Below are positions 8,446 through 16,105 of a DNA stretch of 64,000 nt, piece by piece. The position numbers and the translations under genes were made by a program. The notes under the pieces were generated by a model. That model was given only the letters and a program-made list of their open reading frames with translations. It did not search any database and was not told the origin of the DNA. The stretch spans positions 3,348,001-3,412,000 of the forward strand of contig NZ_CP080598.1 of the NCBI RefSeq assembly GCF_019598945.1. Reading direction: 5' to 3'. How positions within the stretch are numbered: the first letter of the stretch is position 1; each line of letters starts with the position of its first letter. The DNA is from Sphaerospermopsis torques-reginae ITEP-024. GTDB lineage: Bacteria; Cyanobacteriota; Cyanobacteriia; Cyanobacteriales; Nostocaceae.

Positions 8446-9192
8446 ATGTCTAGAAAGATTTTATCAGCATCTTCCCTGCCAATCAAGAACCTGGGAAAAA
8501 TACTCTATTCCACCTTATTAATATGTATGATATTTACCCTACCAGCATCAGCCGAAGAAAAAGCCAAATTATGGCGCACCTTAACCGTTAGCGGCAGTGG
8601 ACTAGAAAGAATTGCTACCACCTTATCACAAGTTAGTTTAGGTGTAGAAGTGCAAGGAAAAACCGCCCAAGAAGTACAAAAAGAAGCCGCCCGCAGGTCA
8701 TCCGCCGTAGTTGCCTTACTTAAAAGCCGCAATGTCGAGAAATTAGAAACCACAGGAGTGCGGCTAAACCCAGTTTATAGTTATACCAACAACGTCCAAA
8801 GAATTACTGGTTATGCTGCCAGCAACACCGTGAGTTTTCGCTTTCCCACCGATAAAGTCGGTACATTATTAGATGAAACGGTAAAAACCGGAGCAACCCA
8901 AATTAATGGTATTAGTTTTATCGCCACAGATGAAGCTATTAGCAACGCCCAAAAACAAGCATTAAAAAAAGCCACCCAGGATGCCCAAGAACAAGCTAAT
9001 GCAGTTCTTGACACCTTGGGTTTTCAACCAAAAGAAATAGTTAGTATTCAAATTAATAATGCAAGTGCGCCCCCACCACCAATGTTACAACGGGCTGAAA
9101 TTGCTAAAGCAAACTTCGCCGATGCTTCTACCCCCATAGTCGGCGGAGAACAAGAAGTACAAGCATCTGTTACTTTGCAAATTAGTTATTAG
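8446..9192 (+). CDS. Secreted SIMPL domain protein (DUF541)
   Basis: A 248-residue protein starting at ATG 8446, chosen over the upstream in-frame ATG 8419 because GAGGAG lies ten bases before it and the protein then begins 'MSRKILSASSLP'. A signal peptide ends around 'FTLPASAEEKA'. The mature part has the SIMPL/DUF541 pattern: an initial 'LTVSGSGLERIATTLSQVSLGVE', a helix 'AQEVQKEAARRSSAVVALLK', then 'TTGVRLNPVYSY'. The family is periplasmic or surface associated; a role in stress has been proposed for relatives but no reaction is known. It stands alone, followed by a tandem heptamer array. Confidence 0.85.
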   Translation: MSRKILSASSLPIKNLGKILYSTLLICMIFTLPASAEEKAKLWRTLTVSGSGLERIATTLSQVSLGVEVQGKTAQEVQKEAARRSSAVVALLKSRNVEKLETTGVRLNPVYSYTNNVQRITGYAASNTVSFRFPTDKVGTLLDETVKTGATQINGISFIATDEAISNAQKQALKKATQDAQEQANAVLDTLGFQPKEIVSIQINNASAPPPPMLQRAEIAKANFADASTPIVGGEQEVQASVTLQISY

Positions 9193-9195
9193 TCA

Positions 9196-9362
9196 TGGGT
9201 AATTGGTAATTGGTAATGGGTAATTGGTAATTGGTAATTGGTAATTGGTAATTGGTAATGGGTAATTGGTAATGGGTAATTGGTAATGGGTAATTGGTAA
9301 TGGGTAATTGGTAATTGGTAAGAATAAACTCTTGCCTTTTGCCTTTTGCCTTTTGCCTTTTT
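9196..9362. repeat. Tandem heptamer repeats (ggtaatt/gggtaat, then ttttgcc)
   Basis: About 18 copies of the heptamer GGTAATT or its variant GGGTAAT fill 9196-9320, followed at 9331-9362 by about four copies of TTTTGCC. These are the short tandemly repeated repetitive (STRR) sequences common in heterocyst-forming cyanobacteria. Long minus-strand ORFs here (LPITNYQ repeats) are by-products of the seven-base period. The array separates the SIMPL gene from ssb, which converge. Confidence 0.92.
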
Positions 9363-9384
9363 CTGTCCCCAGTCCCCAAAACAA

Positions 9385-9747
9385 CTAAAAATTATCTGGA
9401 GACATATCGCCCATAGCACCCTCAGCATCACGCTTAGAACCGAGTAAGTCTAACTGTTCTACTTGAATCACAGGTTTGGAACGGTTAACACCTGTTTGGC
9501 GATCGCTCCAACTATCAAATTTCAAAGAACCTTTAACCCCAATTAAACTGCCTTTACGCACATAATTACCTGCTATTTCCGCAGTTTTGCCCCACAGTTC
9601 CAAATTAAACCAGTCCGGTTGATCACTATTGCGAGTTTTTCTATTAACCGCTAAAGTTAACTCACATTTAACCTTTCCCGACTCAAAATACCTGATATTC
9701 GGATCGCCACCTACCCGTCCAACCAGAGTGACAACATTAATGCTCAT
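9385..9747 (-). CDS. ssb: Single-stranded DNA-binding protein
   Basis: A 120-residue OB-fold protein. The start 'MSINVVTLVGRVGGDPNIRY' is the standard SSB beginning, followed by 'FNLELWGKTAEIAGNYVRKG' and 'GSLKFDSW', the central OB strands. It binds single-stranded DNA during replication, recombination and repair. The C-terminus is short and ends 'DAEGAMGDMSPDNF'; it keeps an acidic, aromatic end (DNF), close to the DDIPF-type tail that recruits partner enzymes. It is transcribed away from mreB across a 465-base gap. Confidence 0.93.
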   Translation of the reverse strand: MSINVVTLVGRVGGDPNIRYFESGKVKCELTLAVNRKTRNSDQPDWFNLELWGKTAEIAGNYVRKGSLIGVKGSLKFDSWSDRQTGVNRSKPVIQVEQLDLLGSKRDAEGAMGDMSPDNF

Positions 9748-10212
9748 CGGTCTTACCTTAGTCTTAAATTATTGTTCAACTTAAGTATGATTGTACTGAT
9801 TGATTTTTGATCCTATAATAACCAATTGTAAAAACCTTTAAAATATGTTAAGTAATTAACCATAATATATTACAGCAGTTTCGACGTGAATGAGGTACAA
9901 ATTTAGATCACAAAACCTTACACCAAAAGGATTTTCAAGCTGATAGCTGACCGCTGATAGCTGAAAGCTGCTGTAATTTTCCCAGATGCTTTAAAAATTA
10001 CTTGTCATCATCGCCAAAATTATACGGTTATACTTAGGGACTTGAGAAGAGAGAAAACAAGATGACTGCAACAGCCATCAACATTGACAAAAATTATAGA
10101 AAAAAATAGTCTGATTTACTGGAGTCAGGCAACGAAAGATCATAAAATCCAGGAAAATTAAATCTCACACTTATCATCAAATTCTTAGCGCATATAGGGG
10201 GCATAGATACGC
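9748..10212. other. Divergent intergenic region between ssb and mreB
   Basis: Should hold promoters for both genes. Visible are a short repeat cluster 'gctgatagctgaccgctgatagctga' around 9940-9966 and generally AT-rich DNA. No riboswitch or RNA gene was recognised. The mreB leader just before the GTG start contains 'catataggggg', with a possible ribosome binding site at about 10195-10201. Confidence 0.45.
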
Positions 10213-11256
10213 GTGGGTCTTTTTCGGAACTTTCGCTCATCATGGGATATGGGTATCGACCTCGGTACAGCCAACACCCTAGTTTATGTATCTGGTAAAG
10301 GAATTGTACTACAAGAACCGTCAGTAGTTGCCATTGATCAAAATGAAAAAATAGCACTGGCAGTAGGAGAAGAAGCCAAAAAAATGCTCGGTCGGACACC
10401 GGGTAATGTAATAGCAGTCCGCCCTTTGCGTGATGGTGTCATTGCTGATTTTGAGACGGCCGAACTGATGCTAAAAAGTTTTATCCAGCGAGTAAATGAA
10501 GGTAAGTCCCTGATTTTACCACGGATAGTCATTGGTATACCCAGCGGCGTGACAGGAGTAGAAAGACGAGCAGTCATGGATGCAGCTGCTCAAGCCGGAG
10601 CTAGAGAAGTATACTTAATTGATGAACCAGTAGCAGCAGCCATTGGTGCTGGTTTACCAGTAGAGCAACCCACAGGTAACATGATCATTGATATTGGAGG
10701 AGGAACAACAGAAGTAGCTGTACTCAGTTTACAAGGAACAGTAATCAGCGAATCAGTACGTATTGCTGGAGATGAATTAACAGACTCAATTATTCAGTAT
10801 ATGAAAAAAGTTCATAACCTGGTAATTGGTGAAAGAACAGCAGAAGACATCAAAATTCGCATTGGTTCTGCCTATCCTACCGACGATGATCACGATGCGA
10901 TCATGGAAGTCCGGGGTTTACACCTGCTTTCTGGACTGCCAAGAACAGTCACCATCAAAGGTCAAGAAATTCGAGAAAGTATGTTAGAACCATTATCAGT
11001 AATTATAGAAGCTGTCAAACGTACACTAGAACGCACCCCCCCAGAACTAGCAGCAGATATTATTGACAGAGGAATTATGTTAGCAGGTGGTGGCGCATTA
11101 CTTAAAGGGATAGATACCTTAATTAGTCATGAAACAGGTATAGTCACTCATATTGCAGCAGATCCTTTAAGTTGTGTTGTATTGGGTACAGGTCGTGTGC
11201 TAGAAAACTTCAAGCAGCTAGAACGGGTATTCAGCGGACGATCTCGCAATATGTAG
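10213..11256 (+). CDS. mreB: Rod shape-determining protein MreB (bacterial actin)
   Basis: A 347-residue actin-like ATPase that polymerises under the membrane and guides peptidoglycan synthesis. The GTG start gives 'MGLFRNFRSSWDMGIDLGTA'. Phosphate-1 motif 'GIDLGTANT', phosphate-2 motif 'IDIGGGTTEVAV', and the adenosine motif near 'GIMLAGGGALLKG' are all present, and the length is typical. It heads an mreB-mreC-mreD cluster, but 432 bases of repeat-rich DNA separate it from mreC, so the genes may not be cotranscribed from a single tight operon. Confidence 0.97.
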   Translation: MGLFRNFRSSWDMGIDLGTANTLVYVSGKGIVLQEPSVVAIDQNEKIALAVGEEAKKMLGRTPGNVIAVRPLRDGVIADFETAELMLKSFIQRVNEGKSLILPRIVIGIPSGVTGVERRAVMDAAAQAGAREVYLIDEPVAAAIGAGLPVEQPTGNMIIDIGGGTTEVAVLSLQGTVISESVRIAGDELTDSIIQYMKKVHNLVIGERTAEDIKIRIGSAYPTDDDHDAIMEVRGLHLLSGLPRTVTIKGQEIRESMLEPLSVIIEAVKRTLERTPPELAADIIDRGIMLAGGGALLKGIDTLISHETGIVTHIAADPLSCVVLGTGRVLENFKQLERVFSGRSRNM

Positions 11257-11688
11257 CCAAAAGCGAAAACAAGATAATGGATTCTGTAGCTATAAAATAA
11301 TATAGCCACCATTATTTTAATATAGCAGTCAGCAGTCAGCACTCAGCAGTCAGCTTTTAAAACTCCTATCTGCTATACAGCAGATTGCAGAACAATGAGG
11401 CTTCGGCGTGAGCGTCAGCCGATAGCGTAGCGTGGCGTTCGTCATAGGGTACAAAATCTCAATTGAAACCTATGCACATTCGCCAGTTTTACCCCTGACT
11501 CCTGACTCCTGTAAGGGCGTTCGCGAAGCGTGCTGGAAGCATCAGCATTCGGGCAATCAATTGTCAATTTTTATCACAGGTTATTTTCCGAATGCTTCGC
11601 CCCTACGTCGCCCCTACGTCGCCCCTAGGACTCCTCACTTCTTAATTCTGCTCTATGTCAATCACTTATCAAATATAAACAGGCATAA
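11257..11688. other. Repeat-rich gap inside the mreBCD cluster
   Basis: Contains 'cagtcagcagtcagcactcagcagtcagc' heptamers (about 11325-11355), 'gcgtgagcgtcagccgatagcgtagcgtggcg' palindromic Nostoc-type repeats (11403-11445), 'gggcgttcgcgaagcg' (11516-11531), and a MITE-like element at 11545-11628. A 103-codon ORF at 11432-11743 runs through these repeats and is rejected. Possible mreC promoter region close to 11640-11688. Confidence 0.6.
11545..11628 (-). repeat. MITE-like palindromic element (copy 1)
   Basis: Begins 'gcattcgggcaatcaattgtc', ends 'ttattttccgaatgcttcgcccc', with inverted ends around GCATTCGG/CCGAATGC, followed by 'tacgtcgcccc' repeats. The same element, in opposite orientation, lies at 15811-15888. 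No coding capacity. Confidence 0.75.
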
Positions 11689-12468
11689 ATGTTTACGGCA
11701 CGCCGTTGGTGGGAAAATAAGGGATTACAAATCGGTTTTTTAGCACTAGTCTTTGGTAGTGCTTGGACACTACGACATACTCAAGGGTCGCTAGTGATGG
11801 AGATATATCAAGGTATTGCCACTCCATTAAAGACGTTGCAGCCCAGGATAACTCCTGAAGATCGTCTCCGTGAAGCCAAGTTATTAGAATTGCAAACCCG
11901 GATAGTAGAGCTAGAAAGCCAAAATCAAAAACTACAAAGTTTATTGGGATACGTAGAGAAAGAACCACTTGCAAACCGCCCAATAGTAGCCAGGGTAATA
12001 GGCCGCAGTGCAGACCATTGGTGGCAGCAAGTAACTTTAAATAGTGGCACAAAAGCAGGAATTCAAGAAGGCTTTATTGTCCAAGCCGAAGGTGGCCTAA
12101 TCGGTTTAGTAGAAAGTGTCACTCCCAATACTAGCCGAGTATTATTAGTTAGCGATCTGAAAAGTCAAGTAGGAGTCACCATTAGCCGTACATCTGCTAA
12201 AGGAGTTTTACGAGGTGATTCTTCCGGCGAAGGAGTGCTAGAGTTTTATGAAAAAGTCCCCAATGTCAAAGTTGGAGATTTAGTTTCTACCTCTACTTAC
12301 AGTCAGAAATTTCCCGCTGGTGTACCAGTAGGCAGAATCAAATCTTTAGATTTAAAGAAACTCCCCACCTCAGTAGCCAAAGTTGAATTATTCCCACCAA
12401 TACGCTATTTAGATTGGGTAACAGTATATCCAGGTCCAGAAAACCTACATTTAGAAAAACCAAACTAA
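11689..12468 (+). CDS. mreC: Rod shape-determining protein MreC
   Basis: A 259-residue bitopic membrane protein: short cytoplasmic N-terminus 'MFTARRWWENKGLQ', one transmembrane helix 'IGFLALVFGSAWTL', a coiled coil around residues 55-90 ('LREAKLLELQTRIVELESQN'), then the beta-rich periplasmic domain with the usual 'VARVIGRSADHWWQQVTLNSG' and 'GLIGLVESV'. It links MreB filaments to cell wall enzymes. The start ATG follows a long repeat region; no strong ribosome binding site is seen. Confidence 0.95.
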   Translation: MFTARRWWENKGLQIGFLALVFGSAWTLRHTQGSLVMEIYQGIATPLKTLQPRITPEDRLREAKLLELQTRIVELESQNQKLQSLLGYVEKEPLANRPIVARVIGRSADHWWQQVTLNSGTKAGIQEGFIVQAEGGLIGLVESVTPNTSRVLLVSDLKSQVGVTISRTSAKGVLRGDSSGEGVLEFYEKVPNVKVGDLVSTSTYSQKFPAGVPVGRIKSLDLKKLPTSVAKVELFPPIRYLDWVTVYPGPENLHLEKPN

Positions 12469-12537
12469 GAGGTGACTGAGGAAGAGGTGATTGGTGACTG
12501 GTGACTGGGCAGGGGAGGCAGGGGAAGATTTATAACC

Positions 12538-12606
12538 CAATTACCAATTACCAATTACCAATTACCAATTACCAATTACCAATTACCAATTACCAATTAC
12601 CAATCA
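12538..12606. repeat. Tandem heptamer repeat (ccaatta)
   Basis: About nine copies of CCAATTA between mreC and mreD, preceded by 'ggtgactggtgactggg' units. It is the complement of the GGTAATT family seen at 9196 and 43925. Confidence 0.92.
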
Positions 12607-12627
12607 CCTTGAAAATTTAGCAAAACC

Positions 12628-13266
12628 ATGAAAATTCCTGGATTTCCTGGCAGCACAAGCAATAAAGCAAGAAAGCCAGTCCGCAAATCCAAATCCTTAA
12701 TTCCCCAACTAACAGATTGGCATCCCTGGCTACGTCAAGTCATGGATTGGACAGTGACATCTGGCTCTGTGCTGTTATGTTTACTGATGTTGCCAACCCG
12801 ATTCCCAGGCATGGAATTATTGGGTATTGGACCTAACTGGTTACTAATTTGGGTAGTAGCTTGGAGTGTGAAACGCTCTATGCTTGCAGGTGCATTGGCA
12901 GGTATCATTTTAGGTTTACTACAAGATGCTTTGACAGCGCCTAACCCTTCCCATGCCATCAGTTTAGGAATTGTAGGAATGCTGACCAGCCTAATTCAAA
13001 AGCAACGTTTTATTCAAGAAGACTTTATTTCTATTGCTTTAATTGTCTTTGGCATGGCGGTAGTCTTAAATACTATTTTGGCATTGCAATTTTCTTTCAT
13101 GGGTGGTAACTGTGGTGCAGAATGTTTCCGCAAAGCGGAAGACATCTGGATATATTACCAACGTGTGGCCTTAGCTTCTGCTATTCTTAGTAGTCTATGG
13201 GCTCCTGTGCTTTATTACCCTCTCAATCGTTGGTGGCAAAAAATGAAATTAATTCATAATTCATAA
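12628..13266 (+). CDS. mreD: Rod shape-determining protein MreD
   Basis: A 212-residue integral membrane protein with about five hydrophobic segments, starting near 'TVTSGSVLLCLLMLP' and including 'LLGIGPNWLLIWVVAWSV', 'GALAGIILGLLQDALTAP' (the GxxxGLLQD signature of cyanobacterial MreD), 'DFISIALIVFGMAVVL' and 'ALASAILSSLWAPVLYYPL'. An N-terminal basic extension ('NKARKPVRKSK') lies in the cytoplasm. It acts with MreC in the elongasome. Start ATG 12628 lies just after the heptamer array. Confidence 0.93.
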   Translation: MKIPGFPGSTSNKARKPVRKSKSLIPQLTDWHPWLRQVMDWTVTSGSVLLCLLMLPTRFPGMELLGIGPNWLLIWVVAWSVKRSMLAGALAGIILGLLQDALTAPNPSHAISLGIVGMLTSLIQKQRFIQEDFISIALIVFGMAVVLNTILALQFSFMGGNCGAECFRKAEDIWIYYQRVALASAILSSLWAPVLYYPLNRWWQKMKLIHNS

Positions 13267-13539
13267 AACAGGGAACAGGAGGCAGGAGTTTTTTTATTTT
13301 GGATTTTGGATTTTGGATTTTGGATTGTTTTTGTTAACTCCAATCTAAAATCTAAAATCTAAAATCTAAAATTTTTTCCCAGTCCCCAGTCACCAGTCAC
13401 CAATCACCTCTTCCCCAGTCCCCAGTCACAATGTCCTCAAATATGGTAAGTAGTGAATTGGATTTTGGATTTTGGATTGTTTTTGTTAACTCCAATCTAA
13501 AATCTAAAATCTAAAATTTTTTCCTAGTCCCCAGTCACA
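13267..13539. repeat. Repeat region with partial tandem duplication of the ribD start
   Basis: Includes heptamers 'tttggat' (13297-13326) and 'ctaaaat' (13340-13372). The block from 'ggattgtttttgttaactcc' onward occurs at 13322 and again at 13474. An extra copy of the ribD start, 'atgtcctcaaatatggtaag' through 'tagtgaatt', sits at 13431-13459, 109 bases before the real one at 13540. The first copy runs out of frame into repeats, so it is non-coding. Confidence 0.85.
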
Positions 13540-14649
13540 ATGTCCTCAAATATGGTAAGTAGTGAATTTGATTCCCTGATGATGCAACGGTGTTTGCAAT
13601 TAGCCCGGCGTGCTTTGGGACGCACTTCACCAAATCCATTGGTGGGGGCTGTGGTTGTCAAAGATGGGGAAATTGTCGGGGAAGGTTTTCATCCCCGTGC
13701 AGGTGAACCTCATGCCGAAGTTTTTGCCCTCCGAGCCGCAGGAGAAAAAGCTCGTGGCGCTACAATTTATGTCAGTCTCGAACCCTGTAACCACTACGGC
13801 CGCACTCCCCCTTGTTCTAAAGGCTTAATCAAAGCTGGTGTATCTAAGGTAGTTGTGGGTATGGTCGATCCTAACCCTTTGGTAGCCGGAGGTGGTATTG
13901 CTCGTTTACGTGATGCGGGAATAGAAGTAGTCGTAGGGGTCGAAGAAGAAGCTTGTCAAAAACTAAATGAAGGTTTTATCCATCGCATTCTCTACAAACG
14001 TCCTTTAGGCATTTTGAAATATGCTATGACCCTGGATGGCAAAATTGCTACTGATTCTGGTCATAGTGCTTGGATCTCAAATCCCGATGCCCGCAGCGAA
14101 GTACATCAACTCAGGGCAGCTTGTGATGCTGTCATTGTTGGTGGTAATACCGTTAGACAGGATAATCCTTATTTAACAACTCGTCAGCAAGAAGGACATA
14201 ATCCTTTGCGGGTGGTGATGAGTCGCAGTTTGAATTTGCCAGAAAATGCCCGTCTGTGGGAAGTGGCGGAAGCTCCTACTTTGGTGTTAACAGCAGTGGG
14301 CAGTTCCCCAGATTTTCAAAAGATGTTGCTTAACAAAGGTGTGGAAGTGGTGGAATTTTCCTTGCTCACTCCAGATCATGTTATGGCTTATCTATATGAG
14401 CGCGGTTTTTGCAGCGTGTTATGGGAATGCGGAGGAACTTTAGCTGCAAGTGCGATCGCTCAAAATGCAGTCCAAAAAATTCTGGCTTTTATCGCTCCTA
14501 AAATCATTGGTGGTAGTCATGCTCCCACACCCGTAGGTGATTTAGGTTTTACTTCTATGACTGAAGCTATACCCCTAGAAAGAGTTAATTGGCGTGTCGT
14601 CGGTTCTGACTGTTTAGTTGAAGGTTATTTACCACAAAAAAGTCAGTAG
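13540..14649 (+). CDS. ribD: Bifunctional riboflavin biosynthesis protein RibD
   Basis: A 369-residue two-domain enzyme for steps two and three of riboflavin synthesis. The N-terminal deaminase domain has the zinc site His58-Ala-Glu60 with Cys83 and Cys92 ('SLEPCNHYGRTPPCSKGL'). The C-terminal reductase domain starts near residue 150 ('PLGILKYAMTLDGKIATDSG') and holds 'IVGGNTVRQDNPYLTTR'. Length and order are normal. ATG 13540 or the in-frame ATG 13552 could be used; both were duplicated upstream. No FMN riboswitch was seen, as usual in cyanobacteria. Confidence 0.96.
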   Translation: MSSNMVSSEFDSLMMQRCLQLARRALGRTSPNPLVGAVVVKDGEIVGEGFHPRAGEPHAEVFALRAAGEKARGATIYVSLEPCNHYGRTPPCSKGLIKAGVSKVVVGMVDPNPLVAGGGIARLRDAGIEVVVGVEEEACQKLNEGFIHRILYKRPLGILKYAMTLDGKIATDSGHSAWISNPDARSEVHQLRAACDAVIVGGNTVRQDNPYLTTRQQEGHNPLRVVMSRSLNLPENARLWEVAEAPTLVLTAVGSSPDFQKMLLNKGVEVVEFSLLTPDHVMAYLYERGFCSVLWECGGTLAASAIAQNAVQKILAFIAPKIIGGSHAPTPVGDLGFTSMTEAIPLERVNWRVVGSDCLVEGYLPQKSQ

Positions 14650-14718
14650 AGGAAGGCAAGAGGCAAGAGGTAAGAGGCACAAGTTGATTAATTGTCCCTG
14701 TTCCCTGTTCCCTGTTCT

Positions 14719-14937
14719 CTATGACTGTTGACGTTCATAAGCAAGATCACGGATAAGACTTAGCCGAGCGCGGATGTAGTCACAAAGAAAATCAGTTTCA
14801 TCGGGATTCAACAATGCTTGTTTTGTGGTTTGTTTGACTAACCACTGTACCAAGCTGGCATCGTCCAACTGCAAAAGTGTTACTGTTTGAGCAGCTTCAA
14901 CTATAGACCAAAGCTGTCGCATAATTGTAGGAGTCAT
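14719..14937 (-). CDS. Small conserved cyanobacterial protein, function unknown
   Basis: A 72-residue soluble protein, 'MTPTIMRQLWSIVEAAQTVT' to '...RLSLIRDLAYERQQS', predicted mostly helical, with balanced composition and no repeats. It resembles small hypothetical proteins I associate with cyanobacteria, but no domain is recognised. It converges with ribD, with a repeat-like spacer 'ccctgttccctgttccc' between them. The start could also be the second Met at codon 6. Confidence 0.6.
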   Translation of the reverse strand: MTPTIMRQLWSIVEAAQTVTLLQLDDASLVQWLVKQTTKQALLNPDETDFLCDYIRARLSLIRDLAYERQQS

Positions 14938-16105
14938 TAGACCTCTATTTAACCATTAGCTTAGTTGTTTCCAGATTACACAATTTCGATATTAGCTGAA
15001 TGAATAAATGTACAAGTTGAGATAACTATTATTAAAGGCTTAACAAACTGATTTATATCTTGATAAAGTTTAAAAAATATTAATTATCAAAAATTAAGTT
15101 TACAATAGTTTACCTAACTTTGGATAAGCTTTATAGCTATTACTCATCAAATATTACCGTATCTAAATTCTAGATTATAGTTGTTGATTGTCCAATTGAA
15201 ACAAAAGTTATTAAAACAACTGGGTCTAAAACCGGACTTTGCCCAAAGTTTGTGCAGCGGTGTATAAATCCCCGTAACAAAACTAACTCCTGCCTCCTGC
15301 CTTCTTGATGACATCAACTATATTGTCAATATTAAGCTGAGTCAGTCCCAATTTACTATAGTGAAACTACTGTAAATTGCCACTTAACTTGATCAAGTTA
15401 GTGTGAAATACAGCCATAAACACCAGTAACTTTACATAAATGGTCAAATCTAAAAATGACAAAAATATAAGTCTTCAGCTATCAGTAATCAGCTTTTACC
15501 TATAAGTGGACAGATGGCTGATAAAATTCGCGTTTTTAGCATTTTTCTGACTGCTGATAGCTGACAACTGAATGCTTAAACAACAATACAAATCTAGCTA
15601 TATTTATTTATTGTGACATTAATCTCAGTTCAGACTCACTTGGTGAATAATAAATCTTATTATTGACAAAAAAGACAAAATCATAATTTATTATGCGAGA
15701 ATTACTATCAAAACTGGGTTAATGATTTTCATAATTTCTGGATTGTCAAAAGCCTACTTAGGGGTTGCTGATAAAGTCCTTTTGTGAGGGAATAGGAGTC
15801 AGGAGTCGTAGGGGCGAAGTAGGGGCGAAGCATTCGGAAAATAACCTGTGATAAAAATTGATAATTTATCGCCCGAATGCTTCGCCCGTACAGGAGTCAG
15901 GAGAAGGTTGGAAAATTTCTTTGCTATCTCTCGAAATCCCAAAAAATGCACACTTTTTCAGGTATACCCTTGAAAATCCTTGCACTTTTTTCCTCTTTAT
16001 CAGCCTCTAACCTTTGTTCTATCTGGGTTTTACGGTTATTCAGCAAACCCTACTTAAACTTCTGGATAATCAATCCAAAATCTAAAATCTAAAATCTAAA
16101 ATCGA
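14938..16105. other. Long intergenic region with dispersed repeats
   Basis: No gene supported. At about 15213-15280 a sequence 'gggtctaaaaccggactt' followed by 'ggtgtataaatccccg' resembles, inverted, the block at 63100-63180. A MITE-like element lies at 15811-15888. 'cagctatcagtaatcagc' and 'ctgatagctgac' repeats occur at 15475-15570. Just before the next gene are heptamers 'aaaatct' (16076-16103). A 71-codon ORF at 15877-16092 crosses the repeats and is rejected. Confidence 0.55.
15811..15888 (+). repeat. MITE-like palindromic element (copy 2)
   Basis: Ends form an inverted repeat, GGGCGAAGCATTCGG at the left (15822-15836) and CCGAATGCTTCGCCC at the right (15872-15887). The centre 'aaaataacctgtgataaaaa' matches the element in the mreB-mreC gap in opposite orientation. 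Confidence 0.78.

Noticed and set aside
9182-9431. Minus-strand ORFs with LPITNYQ repeats
   Set aside because: They are by-products of the seven-base tandem repeat.
11432-11743. 103-codon ORF between mreB and mreC
   Set aside because: Runs through dispersed repeats and overlaps mreC in another frame.
15877-16092. 71-codon ORF upstream of the methyltransferase
   Set aside because: Starts in a MITE and repeat tract; no family likeness.
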